Origin: Linnemannia hyalina | Lineage: Eukaryota; Mortierellomycota; Mortierellomycetes; Mortierellales; Mortierellaceae | Direction of reading: 5' to 3' | Length of the DNA stretch: 64,000 bases | NCBI GenBank assembly: GCA_019671135.1 | Contig: JAHRHY010000014.1 | Coordinates: 1,734,001-1,798,000 of the forward strand | In this document: piece by piece, positions 10,648 to 22,453 of the stretch | How positions within the stretch are numbered: position 1 is the stretch's first letter | How the letters are laid out: each line of letters begins with the position of its first letter | Program-made: the position numbers and the translations under genes | Notes under the pieces: model-generated | Seen by the model: the letters and a program-made list of their open reading frames with translations, nothing else | What the model was told of the DNA's origin: nothing | Databases searched by the model: none

Positions 10648-13600
10648 TTAAACCTCCCCAGATTGTTCAGCCAAGCGGTAGAACAAAGATCCGTCCTTCC
10701 GAGCCAACAACACATTGGGACTCTCAAACTCGACCACACGCCCTTGCTCCAACACCAATATCTTGTCTGAATCCATCACAGTCTTGATCCGATGTGCAAT
10801 CGTCAACAACGTCCTGTCTTTGAACTCTGCCCGGATCGTCTTTTGGATCAACTCGTCCGTTTCGACATCTACCGCCGACGTGGCCTCATCCAACACCAGA
10901 ACTTTGGTTTTTCGTAACAGTGCACGGCCAAGACAGATCAAGGACCGTTGACCGACGGAAAAGTTTTCGCCGTTCGAAATCACCTCGGAGGAGAGTCCAC
11001 CTGGGAGAGTCTGGATATAGGCCTTGAGATGAGAGCGGTCCAGGGCTTCCCAGAGGTCGGCGTCAGAGTGCTCCTGGAAGGGGTCGAGGTTGTCGCGGAT
11101 GGTACCTGCAAAGAGGATCGGGTCCTGGGGAATAATGGCCAAAGCGCGACGGAGATCTGACAATCCCAATGTCGAAATGTCGACCCCATCAATCATGATC
11201 TTGCCGACAAGGTTGTCGTCTTCCTCTTCTTGGGTCGCCTCACTACCGTCTGGACTGCTGCTGGAATGGATCCATGGGCCATTGGCGGCTTCGATCATCC
11301 TGAAAAGGGCTAGAGTAAGAGACGACTTTCCTGCCCCTGTCCGGCCGACAATTCCAATCTTCTCTCCAGCCCCAACCTTGAACGACACATTCCTCAGGAC
11401 CAAATCCAATCCCTCACGATACCGGGTCGAATAGTTCACAAACTCGATCGCTCCATGCTTGGGAGGCCATGTGGCAGCGGCTTCCACCCTAGGATCCAAC
11501 GGCAGAGTCTCGGGCGCCTCGGTCTCCATATCGGTATACTCACACATACGCTCAACAGAAACAAGCAAGTTCTGCGTCTCGCAATAGTTCCGCACCAGAT
11601 TATTGATCTCTTGCGTAATCGACAATGTGAAACTCAATGCCAGACCTGCCGTCGCCGGATCCATATCTTTACCCGCGGAGACCACAAACCCAACTGCGAC
11701 CACCAAGATCACAAGCGACGACAGAAACTGCAACCGAACCTCGACCCATCGGATACAGTACGAGTAGGCGACGTGGGCGTTCACATGTGTCAACAGCAGA
11801 CCCACATTCCCAGCCTTGAACCGCTCCTGAAGGCCCATCGCCCGGATGGTCGTCACTCCGCCTAGCGTCTCGTTGAAGTTCTGGAAGACGGGCGACTTTG
11901 AGACATGAAAGATCCGCTTGACAGCTCTTGACGACGCCAGGTAGTATTTTTGGATCACTGCAACAGCCACAATAAAGACTGGCAAGGCGATCAAGAACGT
12001 TGGTGTCGAGGCTGAGATGATGATCACACTGGCTGTAAGGCGCACTCCCCAATAGATCACCTCATCGATCGCCCAGGGTAACCTGTCGTCGATACCCTGC
12101 AGGTCACTCGAGATTCGGTTGATGATCCGACCCAGAGGAGTAGTGTCAAAGAAGGAGCAAGGGAGGCGAAAGATCTTGGAGATCAGATCCCTGTGGAGGG
12201 TGTACGAGGCGCGGATTCGGGCAATGGCAAAGCCGACGTAGATCACAATGATACAACTCAAGACGTAGACCGCCGTCAGGATCGTGAAAACTCCAATAAA
12301 GACCTTGAGTGAAAGTCCTTTTCCTCCGGTTAGGTGGCTGTTGGAGTTGCCGTCGTCGGCCGTGCCGTCGTTGTTCTGGATCCAGTACCTGAGCCAGAGG
12401 TTGGTCGCCACTAGACAGCCATGTGAATTGACATGGAACAAAACCACCAGACCCGCAAGCTTGTATGTACTATGGCGTTAGAAGGTGAAAAGGTGTGAGA
12501 TGGACATTGTTGGACTGTGCGCCATTGAAACATCAAAACTGTCATGGAACCTTACGCTGCGCGGACATAGGCAAGGCTGATGGTGAAATTGACCGTCCCT
12601 TCCATTATCCTCTCGGCCTCGACAAGCTTGCCATCGGATGCGGTCTTGTTGTCGTTGCTCGGAAAGTCAACCTCTTCGGACAACTCGATGGTCGCAGCAA
12701 GACTCGAGTCATCATCCAAGTCCGAGCTCGAAGCAGACTCCTCAGCCTGTCCAGCCATGACGCCGTCAGACCTAGATTCAACGTTGTCGGTCCCTGCCGA
12801 CCCTGCCAATGTAGCACCAGTCATACTTCCTGTATCCTCCCGAGCAGCTGCCTTGCGATGGCTAATCGAATACTCCTTGATAAGCTGGTAAAAGACACTC
12901 CTCAAGGCCATCAACTCCTGATAGGTCCCATGCTCTGCCACCTCCCCATCCTTCACCAACACAACTTTGTCTACCTCCTTCAAGTGGTGGATCCCATGCG
13001 TCACAAGGATCCTGGTCTTGTCCTTCAGCATTCCCTCGGGCCCCAATAAGTGTTTCCAAAGGTGCCTATCAACATGTGCATCCACAGCGCTCAAAGGGTC
13101 GTCGAGGAGGTAGATGTCCGCATCCGCGTACGCCGCGCGGGCCAAGGAGACCCTTTGCTTCTGTCCACCCGACAAGTTGATACCCCGCTCTCCGATCTCG
13201 GTCATGTCTCCGGCTGGAAGGATCGCCAAGTCAGGTTCTAACCCGGAAGAGTACAGGATCTGAAGGTATCGGGACTCGTCATAGGGTTGCCCAAAAAGGA
13301 TGTTATCCTTGACCGACGCGTTGAGGATCCAGGCGTGTTGTGGGACATAGGCAACTCGACCGCGGATGGAGACGTGTCCTTGGAGGATGTACATCTCTCC
13401 CAAAATTGCGCTCAACAAGGAGGACTTTCCTTGACCGACTCGTCCGACAACGGATGTGATGGACCCCCTGGCCATGGAAAGTTGGATGTGGCGAAGTGTT
13501 GGTCTCCAGTTGGTAGTTGCCTGCTCCGATCCATTTCCCTCTTCCGAAGGCTGTAAGAGAGGTTGCGATGCGTCATCCAAGGCATCCGCTAGGTCCTGGT

Positions 13601-15706
13601 CGATAGAAGCAACAACAGGAGGTTGTTTGGTCCAAGAAAATGAGGCGTTCTCGATCGTGACCAAGGACAAAGTAGGATCCATGGGTACCGCAGGATCTCT
13701 CGAAACGCTCGACTCCCCGATCTCCTCGAGCAACAAGAACCGCTTGATACGGTTGCTGCCAACAATTACATTGATGGTATTCGTCACCGTCTCACTCAGC
13801 TCACCGATAGGCGTCCTCAGCATCGTGAACAGGGTCATGCTTACGAAGACCGTCTGGGGTGTCAACTGGCCTCGCGAGAATCCTTCTCCGCCCCACGCAG
13901 CATAGACCGAGAGCGTCAGCAACGACATGACCAGCGTGACAGAAGTGAAGACGATTGACATGATTGCAAAAATCACTCCAAGTCTCTTCAGGGCCGCCAG
14001 TTCTCGGCCTCGGACTTCCATGATCCTCTGCTTGAAGGCTGACTCCCAACCATACAGCTTGACAATCTTGATCGCGGCCAAGATCTCTGTGGTGAGACGG
14101 ACACGTTCATCCATGACCGTGAGTTTGTCCTTGAGCATACCATTGTAGACTCGTGCGCGCCAGACCTGTAGAGGAGCGACCAACAACAGAGCGGCAATGC
14201 TTGCAAAGGAACTCCAACCGAGCAATCCATACACTAGCAGTATATCAGATAAATGGCTGTCAAAAAAATATTCATTGCAATGTTGGAAACAACAAAAAAA
14301 ATGGAGTCAAGCAACAAAAAGGACGGATAGACTTACAGAGCCACATAGCAAAACCAATTTCGACGGGCAGAGAAAGCCAGCTGCTCATGTCGTAGAACCC
14401 ATCTTGCCAGACATCCGCATCAACCGACATGTGGTTCACAATCTCTCCAGTTGTTGACTGGCTCCTTGACGCAGGACTCAGCTTCAACGCCTTCTTGTAG
14501 ATCATACCTGTCAGAGCAACCTTAGTCTGCAGACTCTGCATGAGCAGCTTCTGCCGAACCACCGCCTTTAAAATCGTTCCCGCAAACGCCGCTGCAAACA
14601 TTGCCCCGGCCAAGACTAACCCATATGCAAGATTCTTCCTTGTTTGACCATGCACATGGGCCTCTTGCAGGGACTCAAGTAGACGACTGAGCAGCATGGG
14701 GATGGTGAACATCAAGCAGGACACAAGGACTCTCAAAAAATACATCGGCGCAATTCTCCCCGCTTGGACCCAAAAGACTGTGCGCACCAGAGATGGAGAG
14801 GACGACGCGGCCACATTCTTGTCCCATTCACTCTCAAGTCGTTCCCGCCCAGTCTTTTCCTTCATCCAACCGGGCATCTGGTTCAGAATGTCGTCAGGGG
14901 TGATGGTCCTCTGAACTGCAAGCGAGACGAGTGGCTGGATGTAAAAGATTGTTAGCCGGGAGAGGAGATTGGCCTTGTCGTAAGGACTAGCGTCGCTTTG
15001 TCTCTGGACCCTGGTAGATTCTCTTGGCCATGCTTCGACAAGAAGTCCGAGGAGGATGCAGACCGACATGGCCACGGCTACCACTAATCGAGAACCAGAC
15101 GTCAATTCGAGATCGATGAGAGTATGGATGACCAATGTAAGGGTAACGATGGACCAAAGGTAGAATGAGAGGATCCTGTCAGACGAGCGGATCGTGTATC
15201 GATGTTCCTCCCGGTTTAGTAGGACCGCGACACACTAATGTTGTACCAAAATATATCTCGTGAGATCTTTGTCGCGTTGCATACTAAAGCATCAACAAAT
15301 AAAAAGCATTTTCATTACCCATGCAACGGAGAAAAAGAGGTATCCGAGTATAAAAGCAAACGACGTGCTGTCCTGACTCTTTGCTTCAAGGACTGCACCG
15401 ACAAACGCCAACAAGCTTGCAGCAGTCATGAGGAATTGGGTCGGCCAGAAGATCCAAGCGGTTTTTCCCAGCCCATGAGGGGAACAGTTCCTCCGCAGAT
15501 ATAACCACCGTTGCACAAACATGACTGTGGCAAGTGTTGAAGCCATTCCCAGGAGCATGCTTTTTTGTAGCGTGGGTAAGAAAAGGTTTTAGCAAGAGCA
15601 TTCACATGGGCAACTGAAACAAATAAAGTGTACAGTGACCCTACGTTTGATCGTACCTGAATTCGAAGCAAAGCGAGATATCAAATCGATCAGGACTCAC
15701 AGGGCC
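10648..15706 (-). CDS. ABCC (MRP-type) full ABC transporter, extreme N-terminus unresolved
   Basis: Exons 15657-15706, 15319-15559, 14337-15234, 12556-14233 and 10648-12469 join in frame to 1562 residues. The first listed exon is preceded by an in-frame stop at its acceptor, so a short start exon further upstream is missing. The N-terminal motif GPVSPDRFDISLCFEF matches the family, followed by TMD0 helices. The core is TMD1-NBD1-TMD2-NBD2. NBD1 has Walker A GRVGQGKS, signature LSGGQKQR and Walker B LLDDPLSAVD. NBD2 has GRTGAGKS, FSVGQRSL and LVLDEATSAVD. Asp instead of Glu after Walker B in NBD1 is the usual asymmetry of this subfamily. Members export glutathione and other conjugates across the vacuolar or plasma membrane. 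The 3' end converges on fibrillarin with about 220 bp between stops. Confidence 0.92.
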
Positions 15707-16643
15707 CTACATGGACATGGTCAAACGGAGAAATTCAAAAACATATGATGCTAGTCAATCGACTGCATCGTGGAATCAACAGGACATTGGGTACAGACTC
15801 GAGGCAGAAAAAGGCTGGACCCGGTAGGTAATCGTACCCACACTTCCCCTTGCCCACACAACCCGGTCCTGTGCAAGAGGTGAGGAGTGGGCGCCGAGGG
15901 GAATTGGACGCTAAAAGTCAATGGCATCGTTCTGGTTGGTCCAGTCTTAAAAAAAACCACTTATTTTGTCGTATGTGCGAGGGGGAAGGAAGAGGTCGTG
16001 TTCTGATTTGCTCTCGTTGCGTGTCTTTGCTTTGGTCTCGTTTTTCGTTTGCTTCTTGTTGTTGCAGCTGACAGTCTCGAATCAAGGGTGAAAAAGAATG
16101 CGAGCTGTCAAGGGCAAAAGAGGAAAAATATGAGAGAAAGATGGAAAGAAAGAAGTGAGAGGGATATGGGTCTTTTATTCTCACCAATAATTTCTCGCAA
16201 TAGAGTTATCTCCTGCGCACGTCTATGACGGTCCAAGGCCGTGTAAACCTTCATCCGCAGCACATATGGACTATTTTTAAGGTTCTGGGAAGAGGAAGGC
16301 AAAAAAACCTCTTTTGTCACCGTATGCGAATGAATCGTGTGTGTTGCGCAAATTGCCCCAAAAATGAAAGAGTTCCCGGATGTTGGGTGTGAGGGGATCG
16401 ATATCTTGGTGAGTGACTGCCTCACGGGCAAATGAGAAGATAAGATGTGCGTGGGATATGGGATGGCAAAGAGAGTTTGAGAGTGCACATCGAATGAAAG
16501 GCGGGCAGAGAGTCAGAATTTCTTTTCTCCGTCCCGCTCGTCCGTTGCTCACTCAGAAAAAGAAGCCCCTCCCTTTTTGTCCTCTTCTTTCTTCTTACAA
16601 ACAAATCTCCCCACTCCTCCCATAACCCTCACCAACATTCATC
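15707..16643. other. Divergent promoter region between ABCC and MPC1 genes
   Basis: This should hold the missing first exon of the ABCC gene and the promoters of both genes. A minus-strand stretch near 16183-16260 (MKVYTALDRHRRAQ... ending at a GTGAGA donor) looks exon-like, but its phase does not fit the next ABCC exon. Nothing else could be supported. Confidence 0.4.
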
Positions 16644-17847
16644 ATGTCTTCCTGGGCAGCACAACTCGGCCAAAAGATCGCCAGCCCCGAGTTCAGGCAA
16701 TACCTCATGAGGTACACAACTTCATTCCTCCTTCTTTAACCATTTACGTACTCAATCAGAAGCACAGAGATGACCGACAGGCAGACGAACAAACAGACAG
16801 ACGGACAGACCAACCGACCCTGCGGTCTGCCTCTTCGCCTTTACCTTGTTATTGTTGTGTTTAGAAGAAAGATGTGCTAACCAACTACGTTTCCCCTTCT
16901 CGACCCTCATACTCATAGCACCGTAAGGACATATTGCTGATTCTCCGAACGCAGGATTATTTTATACACAACCGGGACACACCTCGTTACAGGCAGCAAC
17001 ATGTACAGGACGCAGTGGAAGAATGCACAAAGACGATGTTGCGAGTCCCTTTGCAAAGATGCAATGTTGCAGCGACACAACACGATTAAATGGGAGCCGA
17101 ACGATACCCTTTATTATCGCCAGTTTTTCTCTCAGATCGTTTGTTGGACATCACCTTGTAGGATTTATTATCATGGAAGCGGAAGAGGATCGTGGGCAAC
17201 AGCGTTGGCTCTAAAAAGACACTGCAATCCTACGACCAATTGAACACTTGTGCCTTTGCACTAATCCTCCGTTATTCTCAATGTTATGTGTTATATCTGG
17301 TGACCTGACGATCATTAGCACTTCTGGGGTCCCGGTAAGTAACATGAGCAGTACTCAGCTTTCGATAGTATTGCACAGCTCGCTCAGCCATTTCCCAGCA
17401 GATCATCTAACCAGCAAATACCCCACGTCTTTTCAAACGTCTTTGTTTCCCGAATGCCACCTATAGTCGCTAACTGGGGTCTTCCTTTGGCCGCCATTGC
17501 CGATATCAAGAAGGATCCCGAGATGATCTCTGGAAACATGACTGGTGCCTTGACGGTATACTCGCTCTTGTTTATGCGTTTCGCCTGGATGGTCCAGCCC
17601 CGTAACTACCTCCTCTTCGCCTGCCATGCCACCAACGAGACCGCCCAGCTCATCCAGGGATACCGCTTCATCAACTACCACCAGTATGTTTTTGTCCTAT
17701 CGTGCCATTGTGATTGTCTGAGCTTATTTTCTACTCTCGTTTACTAATACACGTCTCTTTGCCTTTGTTGTCCTTGGTGTTAGCTTTGGCGGTAAGAGCA
17801 GTGTTGCACAGGATGGCCTCAAGGTACCATTGGAGGCCAAGGCCTAA
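16644..17847 (+). CDS. MPC1: Mitochondrial pyruvate carrier subunit 1
   Basis: Five exons, 16644-16711, 16919-16922, 17319-17334, 17467-17683 and 17784-17847, give 122 residues, the usual size for the family. The protein reads through family landmarks: [49 protein letters not shown] and [18 protein letters not shown]1 pairs with MPC2/3 in the inner mitochondrial membrane to import pyruvate. Exon 2 is only 4 nt (CACC) and exon 3 only 16 nt. Both are needed to restore the conserved STHFWGPV segment, and each is flanked by good AG and GTAAG sites. C-terminal [10 protein letters not shown] is not conserved. Confidence 0.95.
16919..16922 (+). other. 4-nt microexon of MPC1
   Basis: The sequence reads CTCATAG|CACC|GTAAGG. 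Exon 1 leaves two bases (AG), and the microexon supplies C plus ACC, so the codons read Ser-Thr. The next exon starts His-Phe-Trp. Without it the conserved motif cannot be read in any frame. Confidence 0.8.
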
Positions 17848-18690
17848 AGTGCCGGATGGGTCAGTGCAGGATAGTCCGTGTGTCATCTTTCTTTTGGAGG
17901 ACGTAAGGAACCGGATAACCGATAGAAGGTCGTAATAAAATAATACACAAAGTAGCATGAATGTATGGGCATCACTTGTGCCAAATGTGTCTGTGTATGG
18001 GAATATGGAGAGGGAATGAGAATCCATGCTGTCAAACATAATTTTTTTTCCGAGGAATCTGGTACCATCTCCAAGACTTCTCTTCCGGAGGACAGCTGCT
18101 GTGTGTTTGAAACAGGGTGCATCATTCCTTTTCCTTCACACTTGTCAACACATATGCAATAAGCACCCATCTTCTTGCCCTCCAACGGTCGTCGCTGTCA
18201 CACCCTGGAGCGTCTTTTTCTCTTTCTTTGCGCCCTCTTCCACAAACTCCGGTCCCTGTCCTTTCCCTGGCCGTCCTCCCTTCTCTCCTTCCTCCTCTCT
18301 CCCCAGCCCACCTGATCAACTTCTCTCTCTCAATTTTTTCTTTCTCGTTCATCATCATCATCATCTTTTCCTTCAGTCACTTCCATCTTCCTTTTCTTTT
18401 CTTCATCATCAGCTTCATCATCTTTCCTTGAAGGTCTACACTTGTTCTGGTGCTGACCATTATTTCTTGATATTGATATTGCCACCCACCTATTCAAGAA
18501 CATCGACCGTTATTTTCAGGAACAAGAAACAGCACCAAACAGCTGCAACCATCACCTGTCCTTTGTCCCTTCTTGTCCCATCAGTCAATCAATCGATATC
18601 GATCCATCACTGCCCCTTTAAACACATCCATTCCTTCTCCTTGGCAGACCCTCCTCATAACCACATACCATATCAAAAAAGAAGAGTGGC
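17848..18690. other. Intergenic, pyrimidine-rich upstream region
   Basis: The first 200 bases are the MPC1 3' region. 18170-18690 is C/T-rich and forms the leader/promoter of the next gene. No supported gene; the 279-codon open frame crossing it is a product of TC-rich composition. Confidence 0.5.
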
Positions 18691-19386
18691 ATGTCCCAGG
18701 TCAAGATTCACCGCGTCTCCCTCCAACCTCGTTCTCCTTCCACCAACACTCCCTCATCCCCTGTCGCATCCCTCCCCCGCGCCCGTCGCATCAACATCAA
18801 CCTCCCCTCCCCCTCCGTCACCGCCGCCGCCTTTCTCTCGCCCCTCACCGGCGAGTCGACCCTGACCGAGGACATCGTCAACCAAGAGCGTGCCCGCTAC
18901 ACCACCCTTGTCTCCAAAAGCGCCACATCCGAGGTACGTTTTTTTCTGGATTGTCTTTCTGCCACGATATGTCCTAATCAAGTGGATACCAAAGACTAAT
19001 CCGTACTCCCAACTCTTTCTTTCGTAACAGGCGTTGATGAAGATGCCCAACGTTGCCACCAAACCTGTATCATCCGACGACATTGATCTTTTGGCCATCG
19101 TTTCCTCACCTTCCTCCACCTCCTCCTCCTCTTTCTCGACAGACTCGCCTGTCGCCTGCAACCTGCCCCGTGCCAATCCAGCCCCATTCTCCAACATGAA
19201 GCTAACCGTCGAGTCCCAACAACAACAACAACCCTCTTCGTTTGCTTCCGGCTATCCCATCCAAGTGAGTATTCATTTTTTGTGTGTGTGTTTTTTCTGA
19301 TGAGCAAGAGTGTTTATGGTATCTTGTACATTGCTGAACAGGGCAGACAAGAGCAGAAGTGTGTATTTGCTGCGGGTGACAAATAA
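18691..19386 (+). CDS. Small Ser/Pro-rich protein of unknown function
   Basis: Three exons, 18691-18933, 19031-19264 and 19342-19386, all joined in phase 0 at standard donor/acceptor pairs, give 173 residues. The start ATG follows a pyrimidine-rich leader. The product is rich in Ser, Pro and Thr. It has a short helical-looking piece (LTEDIVNQERARYTTLVSKS), a Ser run and a short Gln run (five Q). No domain, signal peptide or membrane segment was recognised. C-ending codon use resembles the neighbouring host genes, which supports it being real. It could instead be an upstream part of a differently spliced transcript of the coiled-coil gene 3 kb downstream; the in-frame stop in exon 3 argues against that. 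Confidence 0.55.
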
Positions 19387-20106
19387 GCGTTCCCCCCCTT
19401 TTCTCTCAACGGTGCAGTGGCGGAGCAGGGGTTGAGAGCTCTTGTGCGAGGGAAGCGGGGGAGGAAGGCAAGGAAGAGCATGTGTGTGTTATAACGTGGG
19501 CGTCGTGCGTGTTTGCAGTTGTGAGAGCAGTTTGATCAAGGACTGAGCGTGCAAGTAGACCTTGGTTAGCAAATACAACCTAGTCTGTGTTTGCAAAGGC
19601 CCTCATTTTGATGAAAAAGCTGAAGGGTTGGAGAGTTGGAGGGCGAAGAGAAAAGGAAGAGAGTTATCCTTGACCCCGTGACACTACTCTGTGATAGACA
19701 CAGAGAGACGAGCGCAGACAACAAGTGGGGATGTACGGGACTAGAAAACCGAGTTATGAAGAGGAGATCAGAGCTGATATGAATGAAAACAAGGGCGGAT
19801 GTCAAAGACAGACGATGGTCAAGGCCTTGAGAGAGATTGAGATGTTATAGATGTTAAGATAGGGAAAAGAGACGTGGTTTTGTGAGGACAAGGAGGTGTG
19901 TCGACGAGGATGCAGACACTGGAATAAGGAGAGGAAGAAGAGTGTGCTGCTGTTGGTGCTCGAGTAGAAGGAATGGGAAAAGGAGCAGGAGAAAAAAAGG
20001 AGTGCAAGCGGGATGAATGAATGAAATAAGTATAAAGGGAAGGATGAACAACAAGGCTCAAAAGGGGAGGTTCGCATTGACACTGGCCATGCCCCTTGTC
20101 CTTTTC

Positions 20107-20135
20107 TTTTTATTTTTATTTTTATTTTTATTTTT
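20107..20135. repeat. (TTTTTA)n hexamer tract
   Basis: About five tandem TTTTTA units in intergenic DNA. Confidence 0.8.
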
Positions 20136-20907
20136 GTCGCTTCTCTCTCTCTCCTTATTTGCGTCCAAGTCCTTGCTCCTCGCGACCCCCTTCATTCAGC
20201 GTCCATGCTCTCTACCCTCCGTTTCAATGGATTACATGAAAACACATGTCCCTTACTTCAAAGAGAACGACATTGTCGATACTGGGGCTGGTAGACGGCA
20301 GGCCATCTAGTCTATCTGTCATCTCACTCGAGGCCTCGACTTGACTCGACTCGACTCTCTTTCCCGACCGATGGACGATAAGAATGCCAGTGTCAATTCC
20401 ATGGTCAAATGGAGTCCGATCTTGTTGACCATAGCCGCAGTTGTAGCTACCCACAGTGAGGATGTAGATGGGCTGATCTTCTTGACAACCACCCATACTC
20501 CCAAATACCAATTGCCTCATGGTCTTTCGCGATCCTTGTCTGTCATTTTTTCGCTCCCTTCCATCCCGCCCCAACCCAACAGTGACGATGGATGGCATGA
20601 GGGAGTACAGACAGTCGTGACCACGAGTACAAGCAAAACTATGTGGCCGATAAACTTGCCAATGAGATGCCATGTGGACACTCAGAGCGGGGACAAGACA
20701 CAGAGAGCAAAAAAATAGGAAATATATGCAGATGAGCATATCTCAGTGGGAAGTGCCTTTTTTTCCCTGTTTCCTTTGCATGTCTCTTTTTGACCGAGGT
20801 GGTTGGGCGGAGAGAGAGAGATGTTCGTATTATTGTTGTCTTGTTTTGCTGTCGTCAGTTATTTGTTGTTTGCTGTTGTTCCCCAACAACACCTTTTTTT
20901 ACCCTGG

Positions 20908-20908
<1 letters not shown>

Positions 20909-20971
<63 letters not shown>

Positions 20972-20972
20972 G
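20909..20972. repeat. (GTT)n microsatellite, about 21 units
   Basis: An uninterrupted GTT triplet array in non-coding DNA. The same triplet in coding context elsewhere in this window encodes glutamine on the opposite strand, but no gene is supported here. Confidence 0.9.
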
Positions 20973-22453
20973 CTTGTCCTACCTACATTCATTGGGTTGA
21001 AACGTACATACGAAAGAGCAAAGCAAAGACGACACTGACCCCATTTTCTCTTTGTTATTATGATTGTAGAGACAGACAACGGGCAGCAACAGAATGCGAT
21101 CCACAAGCAACGGTAAGAAATCAAACACTGTAAACAGTGGTTTGTCAAATGTGGTGCGGTGTGGTGTATTGTGTTTAGAGTGAAGTGTGGCGTGCAAGTC
21201 GAATGGCGTTGATGACACATCGACAGACAGAATGTGTTGTGTCGGCGTGAATAATACTCCTATATAATTCCCTTTCTTCTTTTCCATCTTCACGACTCGG
21301 TCCGCTTGTCTCGGCACCAAGACGAGAAAGAAAGACGATAGTATTTAATCCTTGACATAATTGAGAAGAATGCCAAATGAGATAACAAGGGCTGTTGATT
21401 GACATTTGGAGGGACGGTCGACATAGGTTGGTTTATGCAACTTGCACAATCACAAGCGAGAGAGAGAGGGAGAGGGCTGGCATTGGTGAAGAAAGAGAAA
21501 GGAATAGCAGTAACCAATACTTGTAGCTGTCCACATATCATATGTGCATTCTTGCAATGTCATTGCCATCTACCATCGTCAATGGACATCTTTCACACTA
21601 TGGCCCATTGTATTTTTCTTGTGTTCCCGTTTCCCTTCCTTTTGTTGCCATTCTCCCTCTCTGTGCATGCTTGCCCTTCCCTCTGTGCCTCTGTGCTGAC
21701 TTCACGGTGCACCCCTTCTTTTTTCCCTTTTCCCTTTTTTCTCCTTTCGCTTCTTTTCCTTCTTGTTCGCCACCCTTTGCCCCCATCGAAAACGCTCCCT
21801 TGTCGTACTTTTTTGTATATCTGTCGCCTTCTTTTTCTATTCCCTTTTTTTTTTTTTTTTTTATCTCTTTCTTCTCTTTTCGTCTTTTCTTTTCTTTTCT
21901 TTTCTTCCGTTTTCTTCTTTCTCTTCTTCTTCTCTTCAACCAATATCCCTACATCCACCATTGACAATTCACTCACTCTCCCCACCCCTTGTCACCACCA
22001 CTGTCCCTCATACCTTCGTCACTCCTTCTATATAGCTGGTCGTACGGGAGAACCCAATCCATATACCCCTCTCCCTCTTCACCTCCACTTCCCACATACC
22101 CCATCCCCATTCCTGCTATTCTCACTTCTCTCGTTGTTCTTTTGTCCTCCTTTTGTTTATTCTCCGTCCCCTTTTCTTCATACTTAACACTTCTTTTGTT
22201 GCGTGTCCTCCCCTCCCCTGCGAACACAAAGCAGCAGGACCTATCCAATCGCTATCCATCCCATCGACTGCCACATACACAAGGAAACAAAAGAGATCCC
22301 TGTGTTTTTTGCTAATCGTACCACACACCCCTGCTCCCATTCCTATCTCTTTCTCCTTCTATCTCTCTTGTGCGCTCTTCGTGTTGATATTCCTCTTGTG
22401 TTCGACGCGCACAAAAACAACCACATAACAAAAAAGACCCTGAAAAGGACGAT

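Larger units (their letters stand above)
19387..22453. other. 3-kb region without a supported gene
   Basis: The sequence is mixed: GA-rich 19.6-20.0 kb, a (TTTTTA) tract at 20107-20135, a (GTT) microsatellite at 20909-20972 and very pyrimidine-rich sequence 21.6-22.4 kb that leads into the next gene. A minus-strand open frame of 171 codons at 20224-20739 lies in more balanced sequence, but shows no recognisable motif and no splice-linked partner. A possible exon on the plus strand near 21069-21110 (bounded by TTGTAG and GTAAGA) could be a 5' untranslated exon. Confidence 0.4.

Noticed and set aside
16108..16488. 126-codon minus-strand frame as the first ABCC exon
   Set aside because: Its donor leaves phase 1, while the first ABCC exon seen needs phase 0, and the N-terminal part is unlike the family.
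18026..18865. 279-codon plus-strand open frame
   Set aside because: It is a product of a pyrimidine-rich leader (Ser/Pro/Phe/Leu throughout) and runs out of frame through the better-supported gene at 18691.
20224..20739. 171-codon minus-strand frame
   Set aside because: Base composition is balanced, but no family motif, no conserved block and no splice signals were seen, so it is not called a gene.
21399..22187. 262-codon plus-strand open frame and matching Lys/Arg/Glu frames on the minus strand
   Set aside because: Strong T/C bias on one strand explains both; there is no motif and no intron partner. It looks like promoter/leader sequence of the coiled-coil gene.
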